In this document: piece by piece, positions 35,294 through 43,951 of the stretch
Layout: the number at the start of each line of letters is the position of its first letter
Numbering within the stretch: position 1 is the first letter of the stretch
NCBI RefSeq assembly: GCF_001552175.1
Contig: NZ_BCQR01000021.1
Location: 29,538 to 93,537, forward strand
Source: Actinomadura kijaniata NBRC 14229
GTDB taxonomy: Bacteria; Actinomycetota; Actinomycetes; Streptosporangiales; Streptosporangiaceae
DNA: 64,000 nt
Reading direction: 5' to 3'
The notes under the pieces: generated by a model
The model's input: the letters and a program-made list of their open reading frames with translations, nothing else
The model's database searches: none
Told to the model about the DNA's origin: nothing
Position numbers and translations under genes: made by a program

Positions 35294-35721
35294 CCTCCCT
35301 GACCCCCGAAGAGCTCGACAACCTCGCCTACGAGAACGAGAAGCGCGCCGCGAAGATGCAGGAGGTCGCCGAATCGCTGACCACCCTGACGGGGGTGGGC
35401 TACGCCGCCGACCAGAGGATCAGGGCGACGGTCAGGGACGGTGGCGTCCTCAGCGACCTGGCGCTGGACCCCCGCGTGATGCGGATGGACTCGGCGGGCC
35501 TGGCCGAGTCCATCGTCGAGGCCGTGCGGGCCGCCTCGGCCGACCTGCAGCGCCAGATCGAGGAGCGGATGGCCGAGGTGACCGACCAGTCGCCGTTCGC
35601 CCTGTTCCAGGACCTGTCCCAGGCGCAGGCGAAGTTCGACGAGCTGCGCGACGGCTTCCAGAAGTCCATCGACGAGATCATGGGCCGGGTCGACAGGATC
35701 CGGCACGACCTGGACCGCTGA
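35290..35721 (+). CDS. YbaB/EbfC-like protein (T7SS-associated)
   Basis: 143 residues. The ATG overlaps the previous stop. It contains one YbaB-type module (IRATVRDGGVLSDLALDPRVM, then ESIVEAVRAASADLQRQIE), like each half of the tandem protein at 26603. A coiled helical end with DELRDGFQKSIDEIMGRVD follows. It is the last gene of this substrate group, which therefore mirrors the first group (YbaB + WXG-like proteins), suggesting duplication of a T7SS substrate module. Confidence 0.8.
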   Translation: MTSLTPEELDNLAYENEKRAAKMQEVAESLTTLTGVGYAADQRIRATVRDGGVLSDLALDPRVMRMDSAGLAESIVEAVRAASADLQRQIEERMAEVTDQSPFALFQDLSQAQAKFDELRDGFQKSIDEIMGRVDRIRHDLDR

Positions 35722-35752
35722 GGTCCGCGGGCGGCGCGCGGCCGCCCGGCGG

Positions 35753-36916
35753 TCACCGCGCGGCGCGGCGGCGGGCGGCGGGGATGACCAGGGCTCCCAC
35801 GCCCACGCCGGCCGCGGCGGCGAGGGTCACTCCGGCGATCGAGAACGCCAGGATCCTGCCGACCCGGTCCTCCTTGGGCGGCCGCATCAGGGCGACCTTC
35901 TGGGGGACCGTGGTGGCCGGGGCCTGCCTGCCGACGTTGACGGTGGTCACGGCGCGCTGGATGTTGATGACGCCCGAGCCGGTGCCCTGGGTGGTCGCGC
36001 CGTCGGCGGTTCGCTCGATCTGCTGCTTGACCTGCTGGTAGGTCCACCTGGGGTGGTAGGCGCGGACCAGCGCGGCGGCTCCGGCGGCGAACGGGGCGGC
36101 CTGGCTGGTGCCGTCCTTGACGTAGTAGGCGCCGCCGGGCCAGGTGCTGACGATCTGCTGGCCGGGGGCGGTGACGGCGACGGTGGAGTTCCGGTTGGAG
36201 AACGTCGTCAGCGAGCCGTCCTGGTTCAGCGCGCCCACCGCGAGCACGCCGGGGTAGCTGGCGGGGTAGGCCGGGCGCTGGCTGTTCGAGCGGTCCTCGC
36301 GGATGTTGCCGGCGGCCGCGACGATGAGCACGTTGCGCGACTGGGCGTACTCCACCGCCGCCCTGAGGGCCGCGTAGTCGGTCGACTGGACCGACAGGTT
36401 GATGACCTTCGCGCCGAGGTCGGTGGCCTTGCGGATCGCCTTGGGGAACCAGCCGGGGTCGCTGACCTGCCCGCCGGTCGCCGCCTTGACCGAGATGAGC
36501 TGCGCTTCGGGCGCGACCCCGACCAGGGGGATCCCCTGCCTGCGCAGGTCCTTGGCGCCGATGATGCCCGCCAGGTGGGTGCCGTGGCCCACGCAGTCGG
36601 TCAGGCCGGTGCCGGTGACGTCGTAGGCCGCCACCCGGCCGCGCAGCTGGGGGTGGTTGACGTCGACGCCGCTGTCGACGATGGCGATCTTGACGCCCTT
36701 GCCGCGGCTCAGCTCCCAGGCCTCGGTGAAGTTCATCCGCTCCTGGCCCCAGAGCTGCTTGGGCAGCGCGGACTTCTGGTAGCCCGTCGACTCCAGCGGG
36801 TTCTCGCACTTGCCCTTGGCCGGGGCCGCCTGCGCCACGGGTGCCGGGAGGACGGCCAGCGTCCCCAGTGCGACGGCCGCCACGCCCGCCGACAGTCTCG
36901 CTCCGCGCAAGGTCAC
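35753..36916 (-). CDS. mycP: Type VII secretion mycosin, subtilisin-like protease 2
   Basis: 387 residues: signal peptide (VAAVALGTLAVLPAPVAQAA), N-terminal Cys-containing extension, then S8 catalytic residues Asp in IVDSGVDVNHPQL, His in VGHGTHLAGIIG and Ser in DGTSQAAPFAAG. A C-terminal TM span (about 352-375) and a short basic tail follow, the standard mycosin layout. It differs clearly from mycosin 1 and lacks its Pro-rich tail. Two mycosins with a single set of eccB/C/D in the window suggest either a second ESX system elsewhere or specialised processing. Confidence 0.9.
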   Translation of the reverse strand: MTLRGARLSAGVAAVALGTLAVLPAPVAQAAPAKGKCENPLESTGYQKSALPKQLWGQERMNFTEAWELSRGKGVKIAIVDSGVDVNHPQLRGRVAAYDVTGTGLTDCVGHGTHLAGIIGAKDLRRQGIPLVGVAPEAQLISVKAATGGQVSDPGWFPKAIRKATDLGAKVINLSVQSTDYAALRAAVEYAQSRNVLIVAAAGNIREDRSNSQRPAYPASYPGVLAVGALNQDGSLTTFSNRNSTVAVTAPGQQIVSTWPGGAYYVKDGTSQAAPFAAGAAALVRAYHPRWTYQQVKQQIERTADGATTQGTGSGVINIQRAVTTVNVGRQAPATTVPQKVALMRPPKEDRVGRILAFSIAGVTLAAAAGVGVGALVIPAARRRAAR

Positions 36917-36998
36917 CCTCCTGTGAACGGCGTCCGCCTCATCGGCAACAGCACACTACCGACATATCCTCACGGAACAGCAACGAGTGAGTCCTCCG

Positions 36999-38903
36999 TC
37001 ACTGGAGCCAGTCGAGCTTGGCCAGGAGCCAGCGGCCGCCCTCGCGGCGCATGTCGGCCCAGTAGCCGTAGACCCTGCGGCCCCCGTCGGTGCCCTGGGC
37101 GTTGACCGCCACCGACAGCAGGACGGTCGCCTGGTCGGCGGTGGCGCCGGGCTTGACCGCGGCCTCCAGCGGGGTGCCCGTGGAGACCACCCGTCCCTTC
37201 TCGATCCGGGACTTGATCTGCTGGCGTTCCCTCTCGGTCTGGGCCTTGTAGTTGCCGGTGGAGCAGGTGAGGATCTCCGCCATGTCCTTGTCGAAGACCC
37301 GGTGGTCGAACGTCTGGATCTCCTTCAGGCACGCGCGGGCGGCGTCCATCGGGGCCCTGGCCGCCGGGCCGGGCCAGGGGACCGTGCCGAGGGACCAGGG
37401 CGCGACGTCGGGGGTCATGATGTCGAACTCGTCGATCAGCCACGTGGCGCCCTGCGGGACCATCGTGAAGCGGACCTGCTCCAGGCCGGTGGTCGGGCGG
37501 TTGCCGGTGCGGACCCGCTTGACCAGGGACAGCAGGGAGACCCGGTCGTCGGAGGCGGCGATCACGGCGGTGTCCCTGACGTCCGCGACGACCTTGTCGG
37601 AGGGGTCGGGGAACTCCCGGCGGGCCGAGTTCAGCCACTGCGCGTAGCGCGACTGGGCGCGCTGGGTCAGCTGGGTGTTGGCGCGGGCGATGTCGGCGTC
37701 CAGCGTCGGGTTGCTGAACTCCAGCAGGTTCCGCAGGGCCGGGGCGGCCTGGGACTGGAGCTGCCGGGCCCGGGACGGCGGGTCCACCGTGTCGGTGGTC
37801 GTCGTGGTGCCGCCGGTCTTGCCGTCCTCCCTGTTCAGCGCCCACACGCCGATGCCGCCCCCGGCCAGCAGGACGAGCGCCGCGGCGGCGGCCAGGACGG
37901 CCAGCCCGGTGCGGCGGCGCTGCGGCGGAGGCGGGACGGTGTGCGGGATCGGCGGCTGGAACGTACCGTACGGCAGGTCCCGGCCCGGGGGCCCGGTCAG
38001 GGGCGTGAACGGGATCGGCTGCGGCGGCGGCAGCGGGGCCGCCCAGCCCTGCTGGGCCATCGAGCGGCCCTGCGCCATCGCCTGGTCCGCGCCGGTCTCC
38101 TCGCCGAGCAGGCGCAGCAGGAGCCGCTGGGCGGTGGGGCGGCGGGCCGGGTCCTTCGCCAGGCAGCTCGCGATGATCTCGCGCAGGTGCGGCGGGAGCG
38201 CCGTCAGGTCCGGCTCGTGGTTGAGGATGCGGTTGAAGACGGCCGGAACGGTGTCGTGCCCGTACGGGGAGTGCCCGGTCGCCGCGTACACCATCGTCGC
38301 GCCCCAGGCGAAGATGTCGACCGGCTTGTCGACCGGCGCCCCGGCGACCTGCTCGGGGGCCATGAACGCGGGCGTGCCGATCAGCCCGCTGGAGGTCGCG
38401 GTGTGGGTGTCCAGGGCGCGGGCGATCCCGAAGTCGATCACGCGGGGGCCGTCGGGGGCCATCAGCACGTTCGGCGGCTTGAAGTCGCGGTGGACGATCC
38501 CGGCGCGGTGGATGGCGGTCAGCGCGGTCGCGGTGCCTATCGCCAGGCGGTCCAGGTCGGTGCCGGTGCGCGGACCCCGCTCGCGGACCAGCTGCTGGAG
38601 GGACGGGCCGGGCACGTACTCGCTGACGATGTAGGGCTGGTCGCCCGCGATGTCGGAGGCCAGCACCTGCGCGGTGCAGAACCCGGCGACGCGCTCGATC
38701 GTCGCCAGCTCGCGGGCGAACCGGGCGCGGGCCTCGGCGTCCGCGCCGAACCGGGCGTGCAGCAGCTTGACGGCGACCTGCCGCCCGTCGGGCGACCGGC
38801 CCAGGTAGACGACGCCCTGGCCGCCCTCGCCGATCCGGCCGGTCAGCGTGTAGGGCCCCAGCCTCCGAGGGTCGCCCGGCGTGAGGGGTGCCGGGTCCGC
38901 CAT
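36999..38903 (-). CDS. Receptor-type Ser/Thr protein kinase
   Basis: 634 residues; the ATG at 38903 is preferred (AGGA just upstream) to an in-frame ATG 11 codons earlier. Kinase domain about 15-270: GEGGQGVVYLG loop, catalytic Lys in VAVKLLH, HRDFKPPNVLM, DFGIARAL and APEQVAG. A Pro-rich juxtamembrane segment, one TM span (about 338-362) and a 270-residue extracytoplasmic domain follow. This is the PASTA-less receptor-kinase type common in actinomycetes. It may phosphorylate the Thr-rich AAA protein at 58265 (inferred). It is divergent from three small membrane proteins. Confidence 0.93.
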   Translation of the reverse strand: MADPAPLTPGDPRRLGPYTLTGRIGEGGQGVVYLGRSPDGRQVAVKLLHARFGADAEARARFARELATIERVAGFCTAQVLASDIAGDQPYIVSEYVPGPSLQQLVRERGPRTGTDLDRLAIGTATALTAIHRAGIVHRDFKPPNVLMAPDGPRVIDFGIARALDTHTATSSGLIGTPAFMAPEQVAGAPVDKPVDIFAWGATMVYAATGHSPYGHDTVPAVFNRILNHEPDLTALPPHLREIIASCLAKDPARRPTAQRLLLRLLGEETGADQAMAQGRSMAQQGWAAPLPPPQPIPFTPLTGPPGRDLPYGTFQPPIPHTVPPPPQRRRTGLAVLAAAAALVLLAGGGIGVWALNREDGKTGGTTTTTDTVDPPSRARQLQSQAAPALRNLLEFSNPTLDADIARANTQLTQRAQSRYAQWLNSARREFPDPSDKVVADVRDTAVIAASDDRVSLLSLVKRVRTGNRPTTGLEQVRFTMVPQGATWLIDEFDIMTPDVAPWSLGTVPWPGPAARAPMDAARACLKEIQTFDHRVFDKDMAEILTCSTGNYKAQTERERQQIKSRIEKGRVVSTGTPLEAAVKPGATADQATVLLSVAVNAQGTDGGRRVYGYWADMRREGGRWLLAKLDWLQ

Positions 38904-39026
38904 CGATCCTCCCGTTCGTGGTCTCCGTCCCGACATCGTAGGCGGGTCCCGGTCACGACTCGGTGGCGATCACCACAGAACGCCGCACGCCTCTCGGTTC
39001 CCCCCGATCCGGCTACCATCGAGCCG

Positions 39027-39611
39027 ATGCACGCCTCCTCCCCCTCCCCCTCCCGGAACCGGCCGCGCAGGCTCGTTCCCGGGCTCGTGCTGGGCGCCCT
39101 CGTCCTGGGGGTCGCCGGGGTGGGGCTCGCGGGCGGGTTCGCCGGGACGCCGCCGCAGCCCGACAAGCCCGCCGGCAAGCCCATCGACGTGGGGGCGTTC
39201 GAGGTCACCGTCCGGGACACGCTGGTCACGACGGACCGGTTCGACCGGAACCAGCGGTTCCTGGCCGTGCGGATGCGCGTGGTCAACAAGGGCCGCGAGT
39301 CCGCCGCGCTCGGCGCCGGCGGGCTGCGCTTCGGGCTGGTCGGGCGGACCCGGGACGGCAGGTGGGTCAACCCCGACGACGTCGAGGCCGTCGCCGCCGG
39401 GAGCAAGATCTACGAGGTGCATCCGGGCCTGCCGGTGGAGGCGACCGCCAAGTGGAGGATGGGCCCGGCGGACGCGCCGGGGCGGTTCGTCCTCGGGCTG
39501 CGGGAGTGGGAGTACGGGCCGGGGTTCACCGACACCGACATCCGGTGGCGCGCCGACACCGAGGACGACCGGCTGGCGGCGCGCGTGACGCTGGCGGTGA
39601 CCGGGTCGTGA
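39027..39611 (+). CDS. Membrane-anchored protein with DUF4352-like domain
   Basis: 194 residues from ATG. A basic N-terminus (RNRPRRLVPG), one hydrophobic span (about 15-36) and an extracytoplasmic Ig-like domain with FEVTVRDTLVTTDR and VRMRVVNKGRESAAL, the pattern of DUF4352/TMEM-like lipoprotein folds. Its stop overlaps the GTG of the next gene by 4 bases. It starts divergently from the kinase, so the three-gene unit may be linked to that signalling protein. The function is unknown. Confidence 0.7.
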   Translation: MHASSPSPSRNRPRRLVPGLVLGALVLGVAGVGLAGGFAGTPPQPDKPAGKPIDVGAFEVTVRDTLVTTDRFDRNQRFLAVRMRVVNKGRESAALGAGGLRFGLVGRTRDGRWVNPDDVEAVAAGSKIYEVHPGLPVEATAKWRMGPADAPGRFVLGLREWEYGPGFTDTDIRWRADTEDDRLAARVTLAVTGS

Positions 39612-40210
39612 ACGCGGGAAGGCTCCTGGTCCGGGGCGGCGCCGGGGTCGCCGGGACGCTGCTGCTGGCCGCCGCCATGTGGCTGTACGACGTCAAACCC
39701 GAGGCCGAGGCCGGGAACATGGCCCCGATCCGGTCCACCGGCAAGGTCGGCGAGACGGTCGCCAACCGGGTGTTCGCGCTGCGGGTGGACCGGGTCGTGG
39801 TCGCGCGGTCGCTGGCCCCGTCGCTGTCGTTCGGGAACCGGCCGCCGGTCCGCACCGACGGCGTCTTCCTGGTGGTCCGCGCGCAGGGCCGGTCCGAACG
39901 CGAGCCCGCGCCGCTGCGGTCGGTGAAGCTGGAGACCTCCGGCGGGCTGACGTTCGGCCAGGCCACGCGGCCGGACGCGGCGTCGGTGACCAATCCCGAG
40001 CTCCAGCCGCTGATCTGGTCCCGCTCGGTGTTCCTGTTCGAGGTGCCGCGCGACCGGCTGGCCGGAGCGCGGCTGGTGGCCGGAACCGGCGGGCTGCTGC
40101 CCCAGCTGTCGGCGGCGGCCGAGATCGATCTGGGGATCACCGGGCCGCGCGCCGCCGAGCTGGTGCGCACCGCGGCCGAACGCTACGACCCCAGGACGGA
40201 CCGCTCGTGA
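39608..40210 (+). CDS. Membrane-anchored DUF4352-like protein 2
   Basis: 200 residues from GTG overlapping the previous stop (GTGA). One N-terminal TM span (AGVAGTLLLAAAMWLYD) and an extracytoplasmic beta domain with RVDRVVVARSL and DGVFLVVRAQGRSE, similar in layout to the preceding protein. It is coupled in turn to the next gene by a second GTGA. No catalytic motif. The three proteins look like paralogous components of one envelope complex (inferred). Confidence 0.7.
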   Translation: MNAGRLLVRGGAGVAGTLLLAAAMWLYDVKPEAEAGNMAPIRSTGKVGETVANRVFALRVDRVVVARSLAPSLSFGNRPPVRTDGVFLVVRAQGRSEREPAPLRSVKLETSGGLTFGQATRPDAASVTNPELQPLIWSRSVFLFEVPRDRLAGARLVAGTGGLLPQLSAAAEIDLGITGPRAAELVRTAAERYDPRTDRS

Positions 40211-40785
40211 GCGTTCCCCGCGACCCCCTGGAGACCACCCGGCCCGACCCCGTCGAGGCGCCAGAGGAGCAGCGGTCCCGGCTGCGGCCCGGCGACCGCC
40301 GCCTGCTCCAGCTGGCGGCGCTGGGGGTGCTCGCCCCGGCGCTGCTGGCCGTCCAGTGGACCGACAAGACCCACAACGCCGCCCGGCTCGTCCCGCCGGA
40401 GAGGCCGACCGTCGTGCCGCGCGGCGCCACCGGCGACCTGGCGGGCGCGCGGTGGCGGATCGTGCAGCGCCTGGCCGGCACCCGGCCGCCGCCCGGCGGC
40501 GCGCCCGACACCGCCGAGGTGCGGTTCGTGCTGGCCGTGGAGGCGGGCGACCCGGCCGCCGCCAGGACGGCGACGGGGTTCGGCACGCGTTACGCGTTCC
40601 ACGACGGCGCGGGCCACACCTGGTCGGCGACCGGCCTGGCGGCGCCCGCCCGGCCCGGTGTCCCGCTGCGGGTCACGGTGCGCGCGGTGGTGCCGCGCTC
40701 CACGCTCCGGTCGTTGACGCTGGAGGTCCAGCGGCGGGAGGCGACGGCGAAGGGGCCGCTGCCTTCGCTGCGGTTTGCCCCGTGA
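40207..40785 (+). CDS. Membrane-anchored protein, third of the coupled set
   Basis: 192 residues from GTG overlapping the previous stop. A cytosolic basic head (LRPGDRRLLQLAAL), one TM span (about 36-54) and an extracytoplasmic beta domain (GARWRIVQRLAG, VRFVLAVEAGD, YAFHDGAGHTW) are visible. Its last 113 bp overlap the 3' end of the convergent polytopic membrane protein gene. Coding of the overlap on both strands is supported only by open frames, so one of the two ends may be misassigned. Confidence 0.65.
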   Translation: MSVPRDPLETTRPDPVEAPEEQRSRLRPGDRRLLQLAALGVLAPALLAVQWTDKTHNAARLVPPERPTVVPRGATGDLAGARWRIVQRLAGTRPPPGGAPDTAEVRFVLAVEAGDPAAARTATGFGTRYAFHDGAGHTWSATGLAAPARPGVPLRVTVRAVVPRSTLRSLTLEVQRREATAKGPLPSLRFAP

Positions 40786-41974
40786 CACGGGCCATCACCA
40801 GGTTGAACGCCGCCGCCAGCAGGCACACCTTCAGCATCTGGACCACCAGGCCGACGCCGAACCCGACCAGCGGGAGCCGGGGCATCCACCACTCGACGGG
40901 ATGCGGCCCGAGCAGCTCGTAGACCTGGCGTCGCAGCAGCGGCTCGGCGACGTCCAGCGCCATGAACAGCAGGCAGAACACGCCGAACGGCACGATCCCC
41001 GACCGCCGCACCAGCCGCAGCCCGTACCAGGCGGGCAGCCACAGCTCCCGCAGCCCGCGCAGCAGGTACTCGCGGAGGGTGCCCTGGTCCGCCGCGCCGG
41101 TGAGCTTGGCGAGCCGCCGTCCCGCGCGGCTCCGCCCCAGCACCACGGCGTGGTCGCGGGAGTCCAGCCCCAGCACCACACCGGCGATGACGATCCAGAT
41201 CAGCCCGCCCAGCACGGCGTGCTGGAACGGCTTCCACAGCTCCAGCACCCCGCCGAGCGCGCCGTCGAACCACTCCCACGCCTGCCGCGAGGTGATCCAG
41301 TCCTCGGCGCCCCGCCGTAGCTGCTCCAGGGTGAAGACCGCGAACAGCGCGAAGTTGACCTCGAAGAAGGCGATGAGCAGCCCGGCCAGGCGGGGCAGCC
41401 GGTCCTCGGCCTTCCACTCCAGCAGCGTCCGCAGCGCGAACGCCGCCACCGTCAGCACCACCGCCAGCGGAAGATGCCTCTCCAGCGACAGCAGCAGCCG
41501 CAGGCCGGCGATCTGGCCCTCGAAGCCCTGCTCGGTGAGGCCGCGCGCCGACGCCTCGACGGCGAACTCGCGGACGTCCGCCTCGTGGATGCCCCAGCCC
41601 AGGTAGAACACGACGAACGGCACCACGGCCCGTCCCATCGCGCCCAGCACCGACTCGTCGTTGCCGACGGCCCACGGGGTGAGGTCCCCGCCGGGTTCGC
41701 GCGCGTGCACGACGGCCAGGCCCTCGCGCACGCAGTGGATCATCAGGACGGTCACCGTGAGCGAGATCATCACCAGCAGGCTGACCGAGGCCATCGGCAC
41801 CACCGAGGCCGCCAGGCCCTTCCGCCCGCCGAGGTGGTAGCCGCCGTACAGCACGGCGTACCGCAGTGCCTCGCCCACGGTGAACCACAGGGCGAGCGGC
41901 AGCGCGTACCGTCCCGCGAGCCGCAGCGTCGCCCACGGCAGGACCAAGGGTGACTTCGCCGACAGACCGAGCAT
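40673..41974 (-). CDS. Polytopic membrane protein, hypothetical
   Basis: 433 residues from ATG at 41974; an in-frame ATG at 42013 is possible, but a TAGCAT element lies between them, suggesting leaderless translation from 41974. About seven to nine TM spans (for example LLVMISLTVTVLMIH and LGGLIWIVIAGVVLGLD) with a cytosolic loop RSRAGRRLAKLTG. The last 35 residues are Pro/Ala/Ser-rich and fall in the antisense overlap. No family is recognised. Confidence 0.7.
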   Translation of the reverse strand: MLGLSAKSPLVLPWATLRLAGRYALPLALWFTVGEALRYAVLYGGYHLGGRKGLAASVVPMASVSLLVMISLTVTVLMIHCVREGLAVVHAREPGGDLTPWAVGNDESVLGAMGRAVVPFVVFYLGWGIHEADVREFAVEASARGLTEQGFEGQIAGLRLLLSLERHLPLAVVLTVAAFALRTLLEWKAEDRLPRLAGLLIAFFEVNFALFAVFTLEQLRRGAEDWITSRQAWEWFDGALGGVLELWKPFQHAVLGGLIWIVIAGVVLGLDSRDHAVVLGRSRAGRRLAKLTGAADQGTLREYLLRGLRELWLPAWYGLRLVRRSGIVPFGVFCLLFMALDVAEPLLRRQVYELLGPHPVEWWMPRLPLVGFGVGLVVQMLKVCLLAAAFNLVMARVTGQTAAKAAAPSPSPPAAGPPASTTGAWSAAPPRAP

Positions 41975-41998
41975 TCCGCAGATGCTACAGAGGAACGG

Positions 41999-42039
41999 CG
42001 TGGACCCCGCCACCTCGTGCCGAGGGAGCGGGGTCCACG
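41999..42039 (-). terminator. Hairpin terminator after sseC
   Basis: An 11-bp stem (41999-42009 with 42029-42039) with a 19-base loop lies just downstream of the sseC-like gene on the minus strand. Confidence 0.65.
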
Positions 42040-42063
42040 GTGTGGGCCGTTCGGAAACGGCGT

Positions 42064-42372
42064 CTAGATGGCGACTTCCAGCGCGGCGACCTCGCCGACG
42101 CGGGCGGTCACCTTGCTGTCGACGCTCACGCCGCCGGCGGCCAGCACGCGCACGGTCCAGTCGCCGTCGGCGGCGAAGAACCGGAACACGCCCTCGTCAC
42201 CGGTCACGACCTCGGCGGTGAACTCGCCGGAGGAGTCGAGCAGGCGGGCGTAGGCGCTGGACACGGGCTGGCCGTCGCGGGTGACGGTGCCCTGGATGAC
42301 GGCCTCGTTGGTCAGGTCGACGGTCGCCGGAAGGTGCGCCGTCTGCGCGGGCGCTGCGCAGCCCTGGGTCAT
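42064..42372 (-). CDS. sseC: SseC-like DUF1416 protein
   Basis: 102 residues. It contains LPATVDL, a VIQGTVTRDGQPV strand, then YARLLDSSGEFTAEVV and FRFFAADGDWTVR, closely following mycobacterial SseC (DUF1416), a small beta-sandwich protein. It directly follows the sulfurtransferase gene as in mycobacteria (cysA2-sseC), so a role with the sulfurtransferase in sulfur trafficking is likely. Two N-terminal/early Cys occur (GCAAP). The molecular role of SseC is not established. Confidence 0.9.
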   Translation of the reverse strand: MTQGCAAPAQTAHLPATVDLTNEAVIQGTVTRDGQPVSSAYARLLDSSGEFTAEVVTGDEGVFRFFAADGDWTVRVLAAGGVSVDSKVTARVGEVAALEVAI

Positions 42373-42450
42373 CGGGGTTCCTCCTTCTCCGCCGGGCGCG
42401 GCGGGGATGATGCTGGGAAAGTCTCCGTCGGCCGGATCGCTCCGGCCTGG

Positions 42451-43290
42451 TTACTTGGCCTCGCCGAGCTCGATCGGCACGCCGACCAGCGAGCCGTACT
42501 CGGTCCAGGAGCCGTCGTAGTTCTTGACGTCGGGCAGGCCGAGCAGCTCGTGCAGCGCGAACCAGGTGTGCGAGGACCGCTCGCCGATGCGGCAGTAGGC
42601 GATCGTCGGCTTGTTCAGGTCCACGCCGGCCTCGGTGTAGAGCTCGCGGAGCTCCTCGTCGGACTTGAACGTGCCGTCGTCGTTGGCGGCCTTGGACCAG
42701 GGGATGCTGCGCGCGGTCGGCACGTGGCCGGCCCGCTGCGCCTGCTCCTGCGGAAGGTGCGCCGGGGCGAGCAGCTTGCCGCTGAACTCGTCGGGCGAAC
42801 GCACGTCGATCAGGTTCTTCTTGCCGATGGCGTCGACGACCTCGTCGCGGAACGCGCGGATCGCGGCGTCCTGCTCCTTGGCCTTGTACTCGGTGGCCGG
42901 GCGCTCGGGAACGTCGGTGACCAGCTCGCGGGAGTCCAGCTCCCACTTCTTGCGGCCGCCGTCGAGCAGGCGCACCTTCTCGTGGCCGTAGAGCTTGAAG
43001 TACCAGTAGGCGTAGGCGGCGAACCAGTTGTTGTTGCCGCCGTACAGGATCACCTGGTCGTCGTTGGCGATGCCCTTGGCGGACAGCAGCTGCTCGAAGC
43101 CCTCACGGTCCACGAAGTCACGGCGGACGGGATCCTGGAGCTCGGTCTTCCAGTCGATCTTCACGGCACCGCGGATGTGTCCCTTGTCGTAGGCGGACAC
43201 GTCCTCGTCCACCTCGACCAGCACCAAGCCCGGGTCGTCCAGGTGGGCCTCGACCCAGTCGGCGTCAACCAGCACGTCGGAGCGGCTCAT
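42451..43290 (-). CDS. sseA: Thiosulfate sulfurtransferase (rhodanese), SseA/CysA2 type
   Basis: 279 residues from ATG at 43290. Two rhodanese domains: the inactive N-terminal half (VEVDEDVSAYDKGHI, GGNNNWFAAYAYWYFKLYG) and the catalytic half with active-site Cys in YCRIGERSSHTWF. The sequence tracks mycobacterial CysA2 closely, including RSPDEFSGK and APAHLPQEQ. It transfers sulfane sulfur from thiosulfate to thiophiles. It lies in an operon DUF4395-sseA-sseC behind a Cys-containing leader peptide. Confidence 0.95.
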   Translation of the reverse strand: MSRSDVLVDADWVEAHLDDPGLVLVEVDEDVSAYDKGHIRGAVKIDWKTELQDPVRRDFVDREGFEQLLSAKGIANDDQVILYGGNNNWFAAYAYWYFKLYGHEKVRLLDGGRKKWELDSRELVTDVPERPATEYKAKEQDAAIRAFRDEVVDAIGKKNLIDVRSPDEFSGKLLAPAHLPQEQAQRAGHVPTARSIPWSKAANDDGTFKSDEELRELYTEAGVDLNKPTIAYCRIGERSSHTWFALHELLGLPDVKNYDGSWTEYGSLVGVPIELGEAK

Positions 43291-43322
43291 GACGGGAACC
43301 TCCCTGTTCGTTGTAGAAGCTG

Positions 43323-43745
43323 TCAGGTCGTCCCTCGGTGAGGGGCGATTCGGCGGATCAGCAGATACATCTCGCAGCCGAGGCAGAACCCGAACACCGC
43401 GTTCAGGAAGGCCGCGCCCAGCGCGAAGGCGGTGGCACCGATGCCGAGCCAGGTGGTCCCCGTCGCGTACCCGACCGTTCCCACCAGCGCGAAGACCAGG
43501 CCGACACCCTGGGCGAACCGGGGCGGGGCGGCGTCTTCGAGCTCCGTGGGCGGGGAGAGGCGGGGCCGGACGAGCGTGGCGTAGAGCAGTCCGTAGGGAG
43601 CGGACCTCAGGCCGAGGAACACCGCGAGGGCGAACACGACGGTCTGGGCGGCCAGCAGCGGCCAGCTTCCGGTGATCAGGACCACGAGGAGGACGACCGT
43701 CGTGACGACGGCTGCGAAGCGTTGCCCACGCGGATCGACCTGCAT
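43323..43745 (-). CDS. DUF4395 membrane protein
   Basis: 140 residues, four TM spans. The final span region contains FGFCLGCEMYL with two cysteines, the hallmark of DUF4395 proteins, which are found beside thioredoxin-like and sulfurtransferase genes. It lies 32 bp upstream of sseA and 113 bp downstream of the leader peptide. A role in thiol/sulfur movement across the membrane is suggested only by neighbours. Confidence 0.85.
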   Translation of the reverse strand: MQVDPRGQRFAAVVTTVVLLVVLITGSWPLLAAQTVVFALAVFLGLRSAPYGLLYATLVRPRLSPPTELEDAAPPRFAQGVGLVFALVGTVGYATGTTWLGIGATAFALGAAFLNAVFGFCLGCEMYLLIRRIAPHRGTT

Positions 43746-43794
43746 CGAGGTGCTCCTGGCGGAAGGGTGCGTGCGAGCCTGCTGTGATCGTCAA

Positions 43795-43812
43795 CCCGCC
43801 GTGGACGGCGGG
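43795..43812 (-). promoter_or_regulatory. Candidate attenuator hairpin
   Basis: A 7-bp all-GC stem (43795-43801 with 43806-43812) and 4-base loop sit between the leader peptide stop and the DUF4395 start. It could act as a conditional terminator or as part of a translational switch responding to leader translation. Confidence 0.45.
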
Positions 43813-43858
43813 GAGGGATCTCTACGGAAAGCGCTCGGGGACTGGCGGGCTCGATGCC

Positions 43859-43945
43859 TCAGGCCATGCGACACAGCGAGGCGGCCACGCGGCAGAAGTC
43901 GACCGCGCGACGCTTCGTGAGCAGCTGCTCTGTCCAGTAACGCAC
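43859..43945 (-). CDS. Cys-containing leader peptide (attenuation uORF)
   Basis: A 28-residue ORF from GTG at 43945: it opens with RYWTEQLLTKRRA and closes with VDFCRVAASLCRMA. The VDFCRVAASLC end closely matches the Cys-containing leader peptides found upstream of sulfur-assimilation operons in actinomycetes, where Cys supply controls ribosome movement and downstream expression. It is placed ahead of DUF4395-sseA-sseC, with a promoter directly upstream. The regulatory function is inferred from family and position. Confidence 0.85.
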   Translation of the reverse strand: MRYWTEQLLTKRRAVDFCRVAASLCRMA

Positions 43946-43951
43946 GCCCTG

